In this document: positions 1-7,078 of the stretch, piece after piece
Numbering within the stretch: position 1 is the stretch's first letter
Layout: every line of letters begins with the position of its first letter
Source of the DNA: Alphaproteobacteria bacterium
Lineage (GTDB): Bacteria; Pseudomonadota; Alphaproteobacteria; RF32; CAG-239
NCBI GenBank assembly: GCA_017528205.1
Contig: JAFXPE010000023.1
Location: 1-64,000 of the forward strand
Length of the DNA: 64,000 nucleotides
Direction of reading: 5' to 3'
Notes under the pieces: model-generated
What the model was told of the DNA's origin: nothing
Database searches by the model: none
The model's input: only the letters and a program-made list of their open reading frames with translations
Position numbers and translations under genes: made by a program

Positions 1-149
1 AAACACCATTGATGGCAGCATTAAACCATTTGGAATTTGATGTAGCAAGCCTTCTGATTGATAATGGCGGATACATTTTAAGACCACCAGCACAGAAAGA
101 AACTGAAGACAATTCAACCAAAGAGAACACAGAAAAGACAACCAATTAA
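1..149 (+). CDS. Ankyrin-repeat protein, C-terminal fragment (5' end outside window)
   Basis: The frame starting at base 3 is open from the window edge to TAA at 147-149. It reads a typical ankyrin helix pair (TPLMAALNHLEFDVASLLID) and then a polar, Glu/Lys/Thr-rich tail. Ankyrin repeats mediate protein-protein contacts; the partner is unknown. A second ankyrin gene lies at 731-1324, so the two may be related. Only about 48 residues are visible, so nothing can be said about other domains. Confidence 0.65.
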   Translation, partial: TPLMAALNHLEFDVASLLIDNGGYILRPPAQKETEDNSTKENTEKTTN

Positions 150-178
150 AATAAATCTCACACAACTTTCCTGTTAAT

Positions 179-203
179 CCGCTGCGGAAACGTGGCGGTT
201 TTT
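179..203 (+). terminator. Probable rho-independent terminator after the ankyrin fragment
   Basis: CCGC (179-182) pairs with GCGG (195-198), with an inner CG-GAAA-CG, followed by a run of T. It lies between the ankyrin fragment and the convergent gene ending at 202. Confidence 0.5.
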
Positions 204-516
204 ATTTTATACATCTTCTGATGGCACCACAGGCATCGTAAATTCTGCCTGCGGCGTATATCAAAGCCTCGTATTGCTTTGCTTTTTTTAACTTTTCTTG
301 TTGTCTAAAGAGATAGAATAGTTTGTTATGGATTATTTCGCATTCTTCGGCTAAACCTTGCAAAATGTCATTTGTGGATGCTGTATCATCTTCCTGCAAA
401 ACCTCATAACTGGATATATCCTTGCAATGTCTGCCCAAATAAGCATCCATTTCCTCACGGTTTTCAAAGAATTTATAGCCTTTGCGGTTGTTTAATGTTT
501 CAATCAATACCTTCAT
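202..516 (-). CDS. Hypothetical protein, 104 aa
   Basis: A small, soluble, charged and mostly helical protein with no signal peptide or membrane segment. The C-terminal half is Lys/Gln-rich and probably forms a helical hairpin. I do not recognise a family. It is convergent with the ankyrin fragment and stands alone. An overlapping plus-strand reading frame at 372-578 has no credible features and was discarded. Confidence 0.55.
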   Translation of the reverse strand: MKVLIETLNNRKGYKFFENREEMDAYLGRHCKDISSYEVLQEDDTASTNDILQGLAEECEIIHNKLFYLFRQQEKLKKAKQYEALIYAAGRIYDACGAIRRCIK

Positions 517-637
517 TTCTGCTCCTTATGCTCTATAAAGATATTTATGGGAAATTTTTTTACGAATCAAACCATTGAATTTAAAAGAAAATCATGTAGA
601 ATCATGGACTTATGTGCATTTTTTATTAAAAAAGTGC

Positions 638-666
638 TTGACAAGCGATTCTTGGCATGTTTAAAT
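638..666 (+). promoter_or_regulatory. Sigma70-type promoter for the 731-1815 genes
   Basis: TTGACA at 638-643, a 17-bp spacer, and TTAAAT at 661-666. It lies about 65 bp upstream of the ankyrin gene start in an otherwise empty stretch. Confidence 0.55.
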
Positions 667-730
667 CATAGGTGAAAAGTGAATTTATAACCAACTTGTC
701 CCACTTTAAGCGGACTAAAAGGAGACTAAA

Positions 731-1324
731 ATGAATACAGATATTAAGGTGAGTCCGTCTCACGAATTACTTGAAGAACTTAAAATAGCCGTTTTTAACT
801 ATGATTTTTTAGCCATAGAAGCATCTTTAAGAAAAGGTGCTAAATGCAATCTGCCGTATAATCATCAGGGCTGGACGCCTTTCTTACGGGCTTGCAGAGA
901 GTTTGATGAAACAGAGATTATAGAATTGTTTTTGAAACACGGTGCCAAAATCAATAGCAAAAACAAAGATGGTGAAACACCACTGCATATTATGGCGCAG
1001 CATCGCAGTTCTTATGATTGTCTGGAATTGCTTATCGTTGAAGGTGCCAATGTGGATGCACAAGACAATGACGGTTGGACACCGTTGATGAACGCCGTGC
1101 ATCATCCGCAGGCAATGATGCGCAAAGATGTAATTTATGGTTTGGCGCACAACTCGGACACTTCTATCAAGAATAAAGAAGGCAAGACCGCCTATGACAT
1201 CGCAAAGGAAAACAAAGCCTTTGATGACGAAAAACTTTTGCTCATATTGAAGCCAGTTGATGACCTGACCGAAGATGATTGGCACGAGATTTTTCAAAAT
1301 GCTATGGGAGGGAACAATGAATAA
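731..1324 (+). CDS. Ankyrin-repeat protein, 197 aa
   Basis: About four ankyrin repeats span residues 15-165; the clearest units read GWTPFLRACREFDETEIIEL, GETPLHIMAQH, DGWTPLMNAVHHP and GKTAYDIAKEN. There is no signal peptide, so it is probably cytoplasmic or delivered by another route. The start is preceded by AGGAGACTAAA. The stop overlaps the start of the DUF3768-like gene by 8 bp, so the two are probably translationally coupled. Ankyrin proteins are abundant in host-associated alphaproteobacteria; the target here is unknown. Confidence 0.85.
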   Translation: MNTDIKVSPSHELLEELKIAVFNYDFLAIEASLRKGAKCNLPYNHQGWTPFLRACREFDETEIIELFLKHGAKINSKNKDGETPLHIMAQHRSSYDCLELLIVEGANVDAQDNDGWTPLMNAVHHPQAMMRKDVIYGLAHNSDTSIKNKEGKTAYDIAKENKAFDDEKLLLILKPVDDLTEDDWHEIFQNAMGGNNE

Positions 1325-1637
1325 TAACATTGCCGCCCGTAATGATGCCTTTCGCAAAAATTTGTCGCAAGGCACGTTGGTATTAACGCAAGGCATTCGG
1401 AGCAATACCTCCGATGACATCAAGGAAATTATAACCAAAGTGCGCAACTTTGATACTTTTGATGAAAACAATGACCCATACAATGAGCACGATTTCGGTG
1501 CCTTTGACTATAAAGGTAAAAAGGTTTTTTGGAAGATTGATTACTATGACCGCAAATTTCTATATCTCTCGCCAGATGTGAGCAATCCAAGAGTAACAAA
1601 CAAAGTGATGACTATAATGTATGCGGAGGAATATTAG
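1317..1637 (+). CDS. DUF3768-like protein, 106 aa
   Basis: The sequence matches my memory of the alphaproteobacterial DUF3768 family: N-terminal RNDAFRK, central NDPYNEHDFGAFDY, FFWKIDYYD-like core (VFWKIDYYDRK) and C-terminal VMTIMYAEEY. These small proteins are common on plasmids and islands and have no known function. The start at 1317 follows GGGAGGGAACA and overlaps the end of the ankyrin gene. A start 42 bp further upstream lacks a ribosome binding site. The next gene begins one base after its stop. Confidence 0.75.
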   Translation: MNNNIAARNDAFRKNLSQGTLVLTQGIRSNTSDDIKEIITKVRNFDTFDENNDPYNEHDFGAFDYKGKKVFWKIDYYDRKFLYLSPDVSNPRVTNKVMTIMYAEEY

Positions 1638-1638
1638 G

Positions 1639-1815
1639 ATGATAAAGTATGATGTAGTATGTGATACCTTCTTGGATGACCTGATAAAAGCGGTCAATGA
1701 GAAAATCAAAAAAGGCTGGCAACTTGTCGGCGGAATAGCGACTATGACACACCAACCAAGATATACAGTTTTTTACCAAGCAATGATTAAAAAAGTAAAG
1801 CCGAAAGAAAAATAA
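1639..1815 (+). CDS. DUF1737-like small protein, 58 aa
   Basis: It reads like the short DUF1737-type fold: an N-terminal strand (MIKYDVVCDTF), an amphipathic helix, then GWQLVGGIATM and a YTVFYQAM strand, where 'GWqlvGGi...yyQAm' is the family signature. Function unknown; related proteins often sit on mobile elements. The start at 1639 is chosen because GGAGGAATATTAGG lies just upstream. It forms an operon with the two preceding genes. Confidence 0.65.
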   Translation: MIKYDVVCDTFLDDLIKAVNEKIKKGWQLVGGIATMTHQPRYTVFYQAMIKKVKPKEK

Positions 1816-1826
1816 CATTTTAGTGA

Positions 1827-1867
1827 GAAAGGCTGCAAGACTTAATTCCTTTCACTTGTAGCCTTTC
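1827..1867 (+). promoter_or_regulatory. Stem-loop in front of the short recombinase gene
   Basis: GAAAGGCTGCAAG (1827-1839) pairs with CTTGTAGCCTTTC (1855-1867). No U-run follows; a ribosome binding site (AGGAG) does. This fits an attenuator or an RNA-stability element better than a simple terminator. Confidence 0.45.
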
Positions 1868-1881
1868 ATAGGAGACCGACT

Positions 1882-2466
1882 ATGACTAATAGTGAATTTG
1901 TTGATGATAAGAAGATTAAAGACATTCTGACCTATATCCGTTCTATGAAGCACGCCGAGCAAATTCGGATGATGTTTCTTTGCAGCCTTAATGGACTTCG
2001 CTCCATAAACTTTGCATATTTGCAGGTCAAAGACTGTTACAATTCTGACCTCAAGCCGAAGGATGTTATCAATCTGGACTATGATAAAAACAAGGGAAAG
2101 CATAAATGCTCATACTTTATGAACAGTCAGATGAAGAAGGAACTTTCTGACTATTTGAAGTATTTGCAGGGCAAATGGGGAGATGGTTTGACACCTGAAA
2201 CATATCTATTCACTTCACAGAAATTAAATAAACCCTATAACCGAGTAAGCATTAGTCGGCTGTTCAGTTCCATTTATAACAAGTTCGGAATTAAGGGCGC
2301 AAGCCATTTAGGAAGGCATTTGTTTGTTTCAAAACTGGTCAATTCTGGGGTGAATATTTGCCTTGTGCAGCGGCTCGCAAATCATAGTCAAATTTCAACA
2401 ACTCAAAGATATTTTAATTATAATGAGCAAATGCTTGTAAATGCTGCAGAAAATGCCAAAATATAA
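1882..2466 (+). CDS. Short tyrosine recombinase (XerC/D-type catalytic domain), 194 aa
   Basis: It consists almost only of a tyrosine-recombinase catalytic domain: first Arg in NGLRSINFAYL, HxxR as HLGRH, LANHSQISTTQRYFNYN with the conserved His and the candidate Tyr nucleophile. The N-terminal SAM-like core-binding domain is nearly absent, so it is about half the size of XerC/D. It may invert or excise local DNA or may be a remnant. The start follows AGGAGACCGACT. It is separate from the 618-codon integrase downstream on the other strand. Confidence 0.75.
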   Translation: MTNSEFVDDKKIKDILTYIRSMKHAEQIRMMFLCSLNGLRSINFAYLQVKDCYNSDLKPKDVINLDYDKNKGKHKCSYFMNSQMKKELSDYLKYLQGKWGDGLTPETYLFTSQKLNKPYNRVSISRLFSSIYNKFGIKGASHLGRHLFVSKLVNSGVNICLVQRLANHSQISTTQRYFNYNEQMLVNAAENAKI

Positions 2467-2839
2467 CATAAACAGACTATGGATTTTGAGCCATTTTGAG
2501 TGGATTTTTGCCAATCGGAGCAAAATTAAGACCAGACCGTGCGCAAATTTCATCGTTACGGGATTTGTAATAAATTCATTTGCTTGTCCATATTACGCAT
2601 ATAAAATTGATAAAATTTCACTCGGAGATTTAATAGACCTATGGGACAAAGGCTTTATTTATAAGGGGTTTCCGCTAATTCATTATAGAATTTCGCACGG
2701 TGATAGTTCCACAAATATCGCTTACATTTACCGTGGAAAAGTTTTCCGTCACAGATTTTTATGGAATGATGAAAAAAAATATGTTCCAACAGAAGAAGTA
2801 AAATTGATTTTTCGCAATTTGCGAAAATCAAAACTATAA
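2441..2839 (+). CDS. Hypothetical protein, up to 132 aa
   Basis: An open frame overlapping the end of the recombinase gene by 26 bp. It has aromatic, Cys-containing sequence and no recognisable domain. No good ribosome binding site precedes the first ATGs, so the start is uncertain and the real protein may be shorter. Confidence 0.35.
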   Translation: MLQKMPKYNINRLWILSHFEWIFANRSKIKTRPCANFIVTGFVINSFACPYYAYKIDKISLGDLIDLWDKGFIYKGFPLIHYRISHGDSSTNIAYIYRGKVFRHRFLWNDEKKYVPTEEVKLIFRNLRKSKL

Positions 2840-2908
2840 AATTTTACAGCCAATTTATGCCTTTTTTAACCAAAATTGCCTTAATATCCTCCTTAAAATG
2901 GAGAAAAA

Positions 2909-3340
2909 ATGATACGACCGCTGAAAATAACAGATTTAGACACGGTGATGCAGATATGGCTTGATGGTAATCTGCAAGCGCATCATTTTATTGCAGCGGA
3001 ATATTGGAAGCGAAACTATGATTTTGTTAAGCAAATGCTGCCGCAAAGCAAGGTTTATGTTTATGAAGATGAAAAATCCAACCAAATAAAGGGCTTTATA
3101 GGCTTGCAAGATGAATTTATCGCAGGTGTCTTTGTGCAAAGAGATGCCAGAGCGCAAGGAATTGGAAAGCAATTACTGAATTATGCAAAATCATTGAATC
3201 ATAGTTTGAGATTATCGGTTTATCAAAAAAATGAACTTGCCAACAAATTTTATAAGCAAAATGGGTTTGAGGTCATCCGTGAGCAATTAGATGACGCTAC
3301 CAATGAAAAAGAATTTTTAATGCAATGGCAAAAGAAGTAA
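2909..3340 (+). CDS. GNAT family N-acetyltransferase, 143 aa
   Basis: A full GNAT fold: MIRPLKITDLDTVMQIW at the N-terminus, a central FIGLQDEFIAGVFVQRDARAQGIGKQLL containing the acetyl-CoA pyrophosphate loop (R/Q-x-x-G-x-G), and NKFYKQNGFEV near the C-terminus. It resembles the YjaB/YhhY-like small acetyltransferases. The substrate is unknown. A GGAG site lies 7 bp before the start. It is monocistronic and followed by strong hairpins. Confidence 0.85.
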   Translation: MIRPLKITDLDTVMQIWLDGNLQAHHFIAAEYWKRNYDFVKQMLPQSKVYVYEDEKSNQIKGFIGLQDEFIAGVFVQRDARAQGIGKQLLNYAKSLNHSLRLSVYQKNELANKFYKQNGFEVIREQLDDATNEKEFLMQWQKK

Positions 3341-3351
3341 TTTTCACTAAA

Positions 3352-3393
3352 ATGTTAAACTTTCCTGCAAATCCGCACAAAGTTTAACATTTT
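3352..3393 (+). terminator. Terminator after the GNAT gene
   Basis: ATGTTAAACTTT (3352-3363) pairs with AAAGTTTAACAT (3379-3390), followed by a T-run. Confidence 0.75.
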
Positions 3394-3452
3394 TTGGTTT
3401 GAGGTATTTTAGCCATTTTCAAAACTATAGTATTTTCGGGCTTTTCCGAGAA

Positions 3453-3482
3453 AATGTTAAAAAATGAGTATTCTTTAACATT
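3453..3482. repeat. Second TTAACATT hairpin
   Basis: AATGTTAAA (3453-3461) pairs with TTTAACATT (3474-3482). It repeats the arm sequence of the preceding terminator, giving four copies of the TGTTAAA/TTTAACA motif within 140 bp. Confidence 0.5.
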
Positions 3483-3503
3483 TTTGAATTTGAGCAAATT
3501 TAA

Positions 3504-3523
3504 CCCCCGAATTTTTTCGGGGG
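3504..3523. terminator. Bidirectional terminator at the end of the integrase gene
   Basis: CCCCCGAA (3504-3511) pairs with TTCGGGGG (3516-3523). It lies 7 bp beyond the integrase stop, between convergent genes. Confidence 0.7.
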
Positions 3524-3530
3524 CAATTTT

Positions 3531-5387
3531 CTATTTCTTTTCTTTCTTTTTCTTGGCGAAGTCCAGAGTTCTATCTGTATTTGGATAGAGACGATATTGC
3601 AGCGCAAGGCGAGGAGTGATTTGCCGCTCTCTGATTTTCTTCAAGTTTTCATCCAAGAAAGGATATTTCAATTTGCAGAGTTCGTTATAGAGCACATTTA
3701 TCTTAAAGTTTGAACCATAAGTGCGCTCACCTGTATCTTGTCCTTCCCAACCACAAATCGCATTTTGGTATTCTTGACCGACACCTGCATCACGTAATTC
3801 TGGCTTCACTAGATGCCTGAAACTATGAAAGACTTTCCGTTTGCTCTTGATACCGAGTTCATCCAAATATCTACCGAACCACTTGGACATTTTATCGGTA
3901 TAGTGATTAGCATCCGAATAGGAGAGTTGATAGAATAGTCTTTCTTTGCGTTTTGCCCGAACCGACATATAGTATTCTTCAAATCCCATTTCCATTACTT
4001 TCGGATGTATAGGCACAATTCTCTTGGAAGATTTGTTTTTGATATGTTGGTCTTTGCGTTCATCCGTGAATAACATATAATAAATGTTGCCTTCTTTCTT
4101 GATGTCATCAAGGTAAAGTTGGCACAATTCGTTTAGACGGGCACCAGAGAATAACGCCATCAGCGGAATAAAGTAGCGGAAAGCAAATTGTTCGTCTTGT
4201 CTGTAAGGGTAGGTCTCTGGATTGAAAATTCTCTTTAACTCGGCTTTGGTGAACGGGTCATAACTCTCACGAGTTTCTCGGCTCGGTATTTCTAACTGTA
4301 CATTAAGGGCTAAACTTACATAACCTTTTCGTTGAGCATACGTTAAAAACTCTTTGAAAGAACGTAAATATTTCTTAACCGTGGTCGTAGAAATGTTCTT
4401 TTCCGTTATGTCTTCCGTCAGGCAGTTTTTGAGTTTCTTTTTCTTATAAAGGTCGGTCTTTTTCCAGTTCTTCGGAATATAATAAATCTTCTGCGAGATA
4501 AAATCACAGTCCTTTGCGGTCAGATTTTCAACATACTTCTTGTCTATCAAATCAAAAATGGCTTCAAGGCAAGTATAGTCTTTCTGTAATGTAAGGTCAC
4601 CAGTGCCTTTAATCTGCTGTTTGTATTCTTTAAACTTCTTAAATAGGGTTTGCCAGTTGGTTTTGACCTGTGGTGCACGAACCGTATTAGCGGCACGTTC
4701 TTCTTCAATATAACTCAAACAGCGCTCAATCACGGCAGGAATATAGAAGTTGCGGTTATCGGTAACAATGGCATCAGCACGGTTTTGAGCATATTCATCC
4801 GCCATTTTCATACCGTTTTCCAACTTATCAAGCCAATCTGGACGGGCTTCATCTGGTTCAATGGCATTTTTCTTTACTGTTCGCTTCAAGAAATCAAATA
4901 CCGATGGAGGAATACGTTTGTTATTTTTCATTGCCTGCACGTATTTCTTCACAAAACTGATAATTTGCTCATCCTTAAATTCTTCATAAGAACCCATAAA
5001 GTCAGATTTAGCATAGTTTTTCTCGTCAAGCATTGTGATTTCAGGAGCACGAGGGGACATTTCGCCATTTTTAATCTTGTAATACGAATCGTCCAGTTTA
5101 TCTTGGATTTCCTTGATTCGGTTAGAGATGATATTCTCAATATCATCTTGCGATAAATGCAGTTTTCCGTTCCTAATTTCCATCACCAGCCACCTTATGT
5201 CATTGAGAAGCGTATCATACTTGAAACTTTCCCGTTTTACCAAGTGTACGGCGATATTATAATCGTTAGTGTTTAAAGAATACCTAATATACTCTTTTTC
5301 AAAAAACTGTCTCACCCATAAAGGTATCCAATACCTAAAGTAAAAGGTATGTTTTCTGCGTTCTAAATGGTTATATCGTAAAGCCAA
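3531..5387 (-). CDS. Tyrosine site-specific integrase, 618 aa, TTG start
   Basis: A large phage/island integrase. The N-terminus (RRKHTFYFRYWIPLWVRQFF) resembles the DUF6538-type N-terminal domain, followed by a SAM-like core-binding region (about 240-350) and a C-terminal catalytic domain: Arg in FSGARLNELCQL, HxxR in HSFRHLV, Tyr in TGERTYGSNF. The first codon is TTG at 5385-5387 after GGGGTGAG; no ATG lies near. It should integrate and excise the left island, most likely at tRNA-Gln, from which the prophage now separates it. Transcription runs away from the attachment side. Confidence 0.88.
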   Translation of the reverse strand: MALRYNHLERRKHTFYFRYWIPLWVRQFFEKEYIRYSLNTNDYNIAVHLVKRESFKYDTLLNDIRWLVMEIRNGKLHLSQDDIENIISNRIKEIQDKLDDSYYKIKNGEMSPRAPEITMLDEKNYAKSDFMGSYEEFKDEQIISFVKKYVQAMKNNKRIPPSVFDFLKRTVKKNAIEPDEARPDWLDKLENGMKMADEYAQNRADAIVTDNRNFYIPAVIERCLSYIEEERAANTVRAPQVKTNWQTLFKKFKEYKQQIKGTGDLTLQKDYTCLEAIFDLIDKKYVENLTAKDCDFISQKIYYIPKNWKKTDLYKKKKLKNCLTEDITEKNISTTTVKKYLRSFKEFLTYAQRKGYVSLALNVQLEIPSRETRESYDPFTKAELKRIFNPETYPYRQDEQFAFRYFIPLMALFSGARLNELCQLYLDDIKKEGNIYYMLFTDERKDQHIKNKSSKRIVPIHPKVMEMGFEEYYMSVRAKRKERLFYQLSYSDANHYTDKMSKWFGRYLDELGIKSKRKVFHSFRHLVKPELRDAGVGQEYQNAICGWEGQDTGERTYGSNFKINVLYNELCKLKYPFLDENLKKIRERQITPRLALQYRLYPNTDRTLDFAKKKKEKK

Positions 5388-5410
5388 ACTGTCTCACCCC
5401 ACTGTCTCAC
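5388..5410. repeat. Tandem ACTGTCTCAC repeats upstream of the integrase
   Basis: ACTGTCTCAC occurs at 5388-5397 and again at 5401-5410; a third copy lies inside the start of the integrase gene at 5306-5315. Same-orientation 10-bp repeats at this location are typical of arm-type integrase binding sites, though this is inference. Confidence 0.45.
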
Positions 5411-5459
5411 TTATGTGAAAATACCGAAAAATCGTTATTTAGGGGTCTTTTAAACAAAA

Positions 5460-5483
5460 AAATCGCTGTAAAAACAGCGATTT
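5460..5483 (-). terminator. Palindrome across attL, able to act as a terminator
   Basis: AAATCGCTGT (5460-5469) pairs perfectly with ACAGCGATTT (5474-5483) around AAAA. On the minus strand it is followed by T residues. Half of the stem is host DNA and half is phage DNA, so it may also reflect inverted recombinase half-sites. Confidence 0.55.
5465..5476. other. attL core (12-bp direct repeat)
   Basis: GCTGTAAAAACA, identical to 33598-33609. The bases to its right (5477-5613) continue in frame the recombinase reading frame that enters the right copy, supporting this as the crossover site. Confidence 0.78.
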
Positions 5484-5613
5484 ATCAAATTTCTTGGCTG
5501 CCCCGGCTGGACAATCTTCGAACTGCATAATATCAAGACTTCGCGCCCATCGTGCCGAGGTTATGGCCATTAAAGACCAGTTAGATTTTGTGCGTCAGAA
5601 AGTTGCGGCGTGA
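5476..5613 (+). other. Detached 3' end of the serine recombinase gene (45 codons plus TGA)
   Basis: This frame has no start codon of its own here. It is exactly in phase with the recombinase frame when 33608 is joined to 5476 through the shared repeat. It reads SDLSNFLAAPAGQSSN, then a helical, heptad-like tail ending DFVRQKVAA and TGA at 5611-5613. In the circular phage the recombinase would thus be 571 residues with this tail. It overlaps, on the opposite strand, the end of the gene at 5570-5761. Confidence 0.72.
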
Positions 5614-5761
5614 TTTTTTTCTCAGAAAAACATAATCTGCTATAATATTCAGATTTTTTGCCGCGATTAAATTCGCTGACTGGGCGATGGTAGCCCATGA
5701 CGCGTGTCCATATTTCGCACACTTGACGTTCTTCGTCTTTTAATTCAATATTAGCGCTCAT
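5570..5761 (-). CDS. NrdD-like small protein, 63 aa
   Basis: The core CEIWTRVMGYHRPVSEFNRG followed by KKSEYYSR matches small phage and bacterial proteins annotated as anaerobic ribonucleoside-triphosphate reductase C-terminal fragments, where the Cys region forms the glycyl-radical end of NrdD. It lacks the catalytic barrel, so on its own it is not a reductase. It could complement or modulate a host enzyme; that is inference. The first codons overlap the upstream gene by 11 bp. It lies beyond the late-operon terminator at 6132-6178. Confidence 0.65.
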   Translation of the reverse strand: MSANIELKDEERQVCEIWTRVMGYHRPVSEFNRGKKSEYYSRLCFSEKKITPQLSDAQNLTGL

Positions 5762-6104
5762 TATTAAACCTTTCGTTGAAATTAATTGTCAGTTGTTTTG
5801 CTTTGTTTCTCTTAAATTCCGCTCGTTTATCGCGCAAATAGTTTTCTAAGCCCTCGTTGCGTATTATCCGCGGCATGTAATCAGGCTTTTTTTGTTTAAG
5901 CTTGCTATAAACTTGCGATAAATTAAGATCATCATAAAAATCTATATCCGGCTTTTTAGCTACGATAAAATGCGCCCATTCGCCATCAATTTTCATTAAA
6001 TAAGCATGTCTTATCGTTTTACTGGCTTCGGCAAGATGTTTTTTGACATCCGCTTCCTGTTCGGCCGCCGAATAATCGCTAAAACTTAATCTTTGCTCTT
6101 TCAT
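5751..6104 (-). CDS. Hypothetical phage protein, 117 aa
   Basis: A soluble, charged, helical protein (N-terminal MKEQRLSFSDYSAAEQEADV, central IDGEWAHFIVAKKPDIDFYD). No family recognised. It shares a transcription unit with the NrdD-like gene, which it overlaps. The pair sits downstream of a strong terminator, so it could be a moron expressed independently of the late genes. Confidence 0.6.
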   Translation of the reverse strand: MKEQRLSFSDYSAAEQEADVKKHLAEASKTIRHAYLMKIDGEWAHFIVAKKPDIDFYDDLNLSQVYSKLKQKKPDYMPRIIRNEGLENYLRDKRAEFKRNKAKQLTINFNERFNNER

Positions 6105-6131
6105 TTTGTGTCATTTTCTCCCGCTAAAGAC

Positions 6132-6178
6132 AAAAAAAAGACACGCAAAGCATGAAAAATCAATACTTTGCGTGTGTC
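6132..6178 (-). terminator. Terminator of the late (structural/lysis) operon
   Basis: GACACGCAAAG (6140-6150) pairs with CTTTGCGTGTGTC (6166-6178); on the minus strand a run of eight T follows (6132-6139). Confidence 0.85.
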
Positions 6179-6278
6179 ATCGTTAATTGTTTTATAAAAA
6201 AGCCGATAAAAATCGCTTATTTTGTGAAAAAATCACATAATCAAACGATTTTTTGCTTTATATATGCAAAAAAATTGA

Positions 6279-6518
6279 TTATTTGGCTTTTTTTGCTTCT
6301 TCAGCCAGTTTTTCTTCGCCTTTTTTCATCTTTTCAAGATCAAGCTTACGAAAAGCCGTTGAAAAGAAGTCCAGCACTTTAATAACCTTTTCCCAAACAG
6401 CATCATCTTTTTTGGTTGATGTTGTTTTGACCAATATCGTGCAAAATGCCACAAATGCGCCATAAGCCGCCGAATATGGCATTACTGCATTGACAATATT
6501 AAAAAATAAATCAATCAT
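6279..6518 (-). CDS. Small membrane protein, possible holin-type, 79 aa
   Basis: One hydrophobic N-terminal stretch (residues about 3-32, NAVMPYSAAYGAFVAFCTIL) followed by a highly charged Lys/Glu-rich cytoplasmic tail. This size and charged tail suit a class II/III holin or antiholin. It lies directly after the 181-aa membrane protein and the endolysin in the lysis block, with AGGAG before the start. The holin assignment rests on context and topology only. Confidence 0.6.
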   Translation of the reverse strand: MIDLFFNIVNAVMPYSAAYGAFVAFCTILVKTTSTKKDDAVWEKVIKVLDFFSTAFRKLDLEKMKKGEEKLAEEAKKAK

Positions 6519-6532
6519 ATTTTTTACTCCTG

Positions 6533-7078
6533 TTAAAATAAAGCCCAGCCGATAATTAAGCCGCTAAAAATTTCAGCCCAATTTGTCGGCGATCCCGCCA
6601 TTTTGGTTTTAGGTAATTCAACCCAAAACATGGCATTATAAATAAACGGTATGGCAAAGGCACATGCCGAAAATTGCCATCCCACAAATACTGATACCGG
6701 CAATGACCATAAAAAATAACGGATCATTAAACCGATAAAGCAATATTGTTTTGAACGCTCAGCAAATCCAATCCATTTATTGACCGGTGCGACAATCCAA
6801 TTCATTGCCGGTTTGCGGCCTTTTGCCAATTCATCATCAATATATTGATCTGACTCCGTGCCGCATTGGAAATAATAAAAATGGCCTTTACACCAAAAAA
6901 TATAAACCAAAACTGCCACAATCGCGGCAATATACCAAATCAGGCCTTTATATAGCCATTCCCACAAAAACACCGCTACAATGCATAAAATCATTTGCAC
7001 GCCGCGTTTATCGAATAAATCAAATTTGCAGTCATAGCCGCCAAAAATGCGCCGCCAAAGCGAAAAAAATATCCCCAT
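6533..7078 (-). CDS. Multi-pass membrane protein of the lysis block, 181 aa
   Basis: Four to five hydrophobic segments (about 28-62 as two segments, 116-150 as two, and 165-181), including GVQMILCIVAVFLWEWLYKG and MIRYFLWSLPVSVFVGWQF. The first ATG overlaps the last bases of the endolysin gene. Many podoviruses keep a gene like this next to the lysozyme; it may be a holin or a superinfection-exclusion protein. No family recognised with certainty. Confidence 0.6.
   Translation of the reverse strand: MGIFFSLWRRIFGGYDCKFDLFDKRGVQMILCIVAVFLWEWLYKGLIWYIAAIVAVLVYIFWCKGHFYYFQCGTESDQYIDDELAKGRKPAMNWIVAPVNKWIGFAERSKQYCFIGLMIRYFLWSLPVSVFVGWQFSACAFAIPFIYNAMFWVELPKTKMAGSPTNWAEIFSGLIIGWALF

Larger units (their letters stand above)
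1..5464. mobile_element. Genomic island left of the prophage (left end outside window)
   Basis: The stretch holds a short tyrosine recombinase, a 618-codon tyrosine integrase, ankyrin proteins, a GNAT enzyme and small proteins, and no housekeeping gene. If the prophage at 5465-33609 is removed, the integrase start lies about 125 bp from the 3' end of tRNA-Gln, the classic layout of an element integrated at a tRNA 3' end. Its far end is not in the window, so extent and mobility are inferred. Confidence 0.5.

Noticed and set aside
884-1483. 199-codon minus-strand frame
   Set aside because: Antisense to the ankyrin and DUF3768-like genes, which have convincing motifs.
5495-5523. tRNA-like bases taken as the attachment core or a tRNA gene
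   Set aside because: They do not form a cloverleaf and are not identical to the tRNA-Gln end. The exact repeat GCTGTAAAAACA, with an in-frame join, explains the junction better.
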